Shown here: positions 5,807 through 5,956 of the stretch, piece by piece
Layout of the letters: each line of letters starts with the position of its first letter
Position numbering within the stretch: the stretch's first letter is position 1
NCBI GenBank assembly: GCA_946886805.1
Contig: CAMPJM010000268.1
Span: 1-5,956 of the forward strand
From: an uncultured Flammeovirgaceae bacterium
GTDB taxonomy: Bacteria > Bacteroidota > Bacteroidia > Cytophagales > Cyclobacteriaceae
Length of the DNA: 5,956 nt
Direction of reading: 5' to 3'
Translations under genes and position numbers: made by a program
Notes under the pieces: generated by a model
What the model saw: only the letters and a program-made list of their open reading frames with translations
What the model was told of the DNA's origin: nothing
Databases searched by the model: none

Positions 5807-5890
5807 GTAGAGACGTCGATTTATCGCGTCTCTGAATGGCGTAATTTATCGCATCTCTATATGGCGTAATTTATCGCGTCTCTATATGGG
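5807..5890 (+). repeat. Family B REP-like block, right of the RAYT gene (three 25-bp units)
   Basis: The block begins one base after the transposase stop codon. GTAGAGACG (5807-5815) opens a hairpin ending CGTCTCT (5827-5833); the inner bases CGA-TTTA-TCG extend the stem past one bulged T. Then three tandem units follow with a 25-base period: 5819-5843, 5844-5868 and 5869-5890. Each begins ATTTATCGC; the second has CATCTCT instead of CGTCTCT, and the last is cut short. Such tandem half-sites next to a RAYT suggest local amplification of the repeat. Confidence 0.87.
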
Positions 5891-5906
5891 AGGAAGACAT
5901 CTTTTG

Positions 5907-5956
5907 TCAAGAAGAATTTTCAGGCTGTTTCTGTTTTAACAAATGGTCGATGTGCC
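5907..5956 (-). CDS. Possible C-terminal end of a gene running off the window
   Basis: On the minus strand one frame is open from the window edge to a TGA at 5907-5909 and reads HIDHLLKQKQPENSS. A charged helical-looking tail ending in a short polar segment is plausible for a protein C terminus, and its stop lies 17 bases beyond the repeat block. Fifteen codons are too few to separate a gene from chance, and no family can be named. Confidence 0.28.
   Translation of the reverse strand, partial: HIDHLLKQKQPENSS

Noticed and set aside
5807..5890. CRISPR array from the 25-bp repeats after the transposase
   Set aside because: The units are directly abutting with no spacers, and they contain inverted arms matching a REP family beside a RAYT.

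Overview
The window looks like a piece of a Bacteroidota chromosome. This is inferred from moderately AT-rich DNA, A-rich leaders without a clear Shine-Dalgarno, one exact match to the Bacteroidota -7 promoter box, and protein types common in that phylum. No rRNA or other phylogenetic marker is present, so genus is not assignable. It reads as ordinary housekeeping and accessory genes set in intergenic DNA rich in REP-like palindromic repeats. I see no CRISPR array, tRNA, rRNA or prophage.

Layout. Positions 1-158 hold a repeat module of four small hairpins (family A). Two minus-strand genes follow: a Crp/Fnr-type regulator (842-1411) and, downstream of it, a flavodoxin-fold NAD(P)H oxidoreductase (199-777). 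They are probably a regulator/target pair. A 624-bp gene-free stretch (1412-2035) carries two more family A modules. Next is a plus-strand M19 (membrane dipeptidase-like) metallohydrolase without a signal peptide (2036-3472). It converges on a minus-strand RtcB RNA ligase (3538-4950).

The right end is a small mobile-element locus. A single-strand HUH transposase of the REP-associated (RAYT) kind (5248-5805) lies between two blocks of a second, unrelated hairpin repeat (family B). To its left, at 5060-5101, are the last 13 codons plus stop of another RAYT copy, followed by its own family B block. The 'gene tail plus REP' unit is therefore present twice, which points to a past duplication or replacement of the transposase. 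The last 50 bases may contain the 3' end of a further minus-strand gene.

The genes do not form one pathway. The strongest structural signals are the duplicated RAYT tail with family B repeats, and the family A modules, whose hairpins show paired (compensatory) base changes and which bracket the regulator/oxidoreductase pair in direct orientation.
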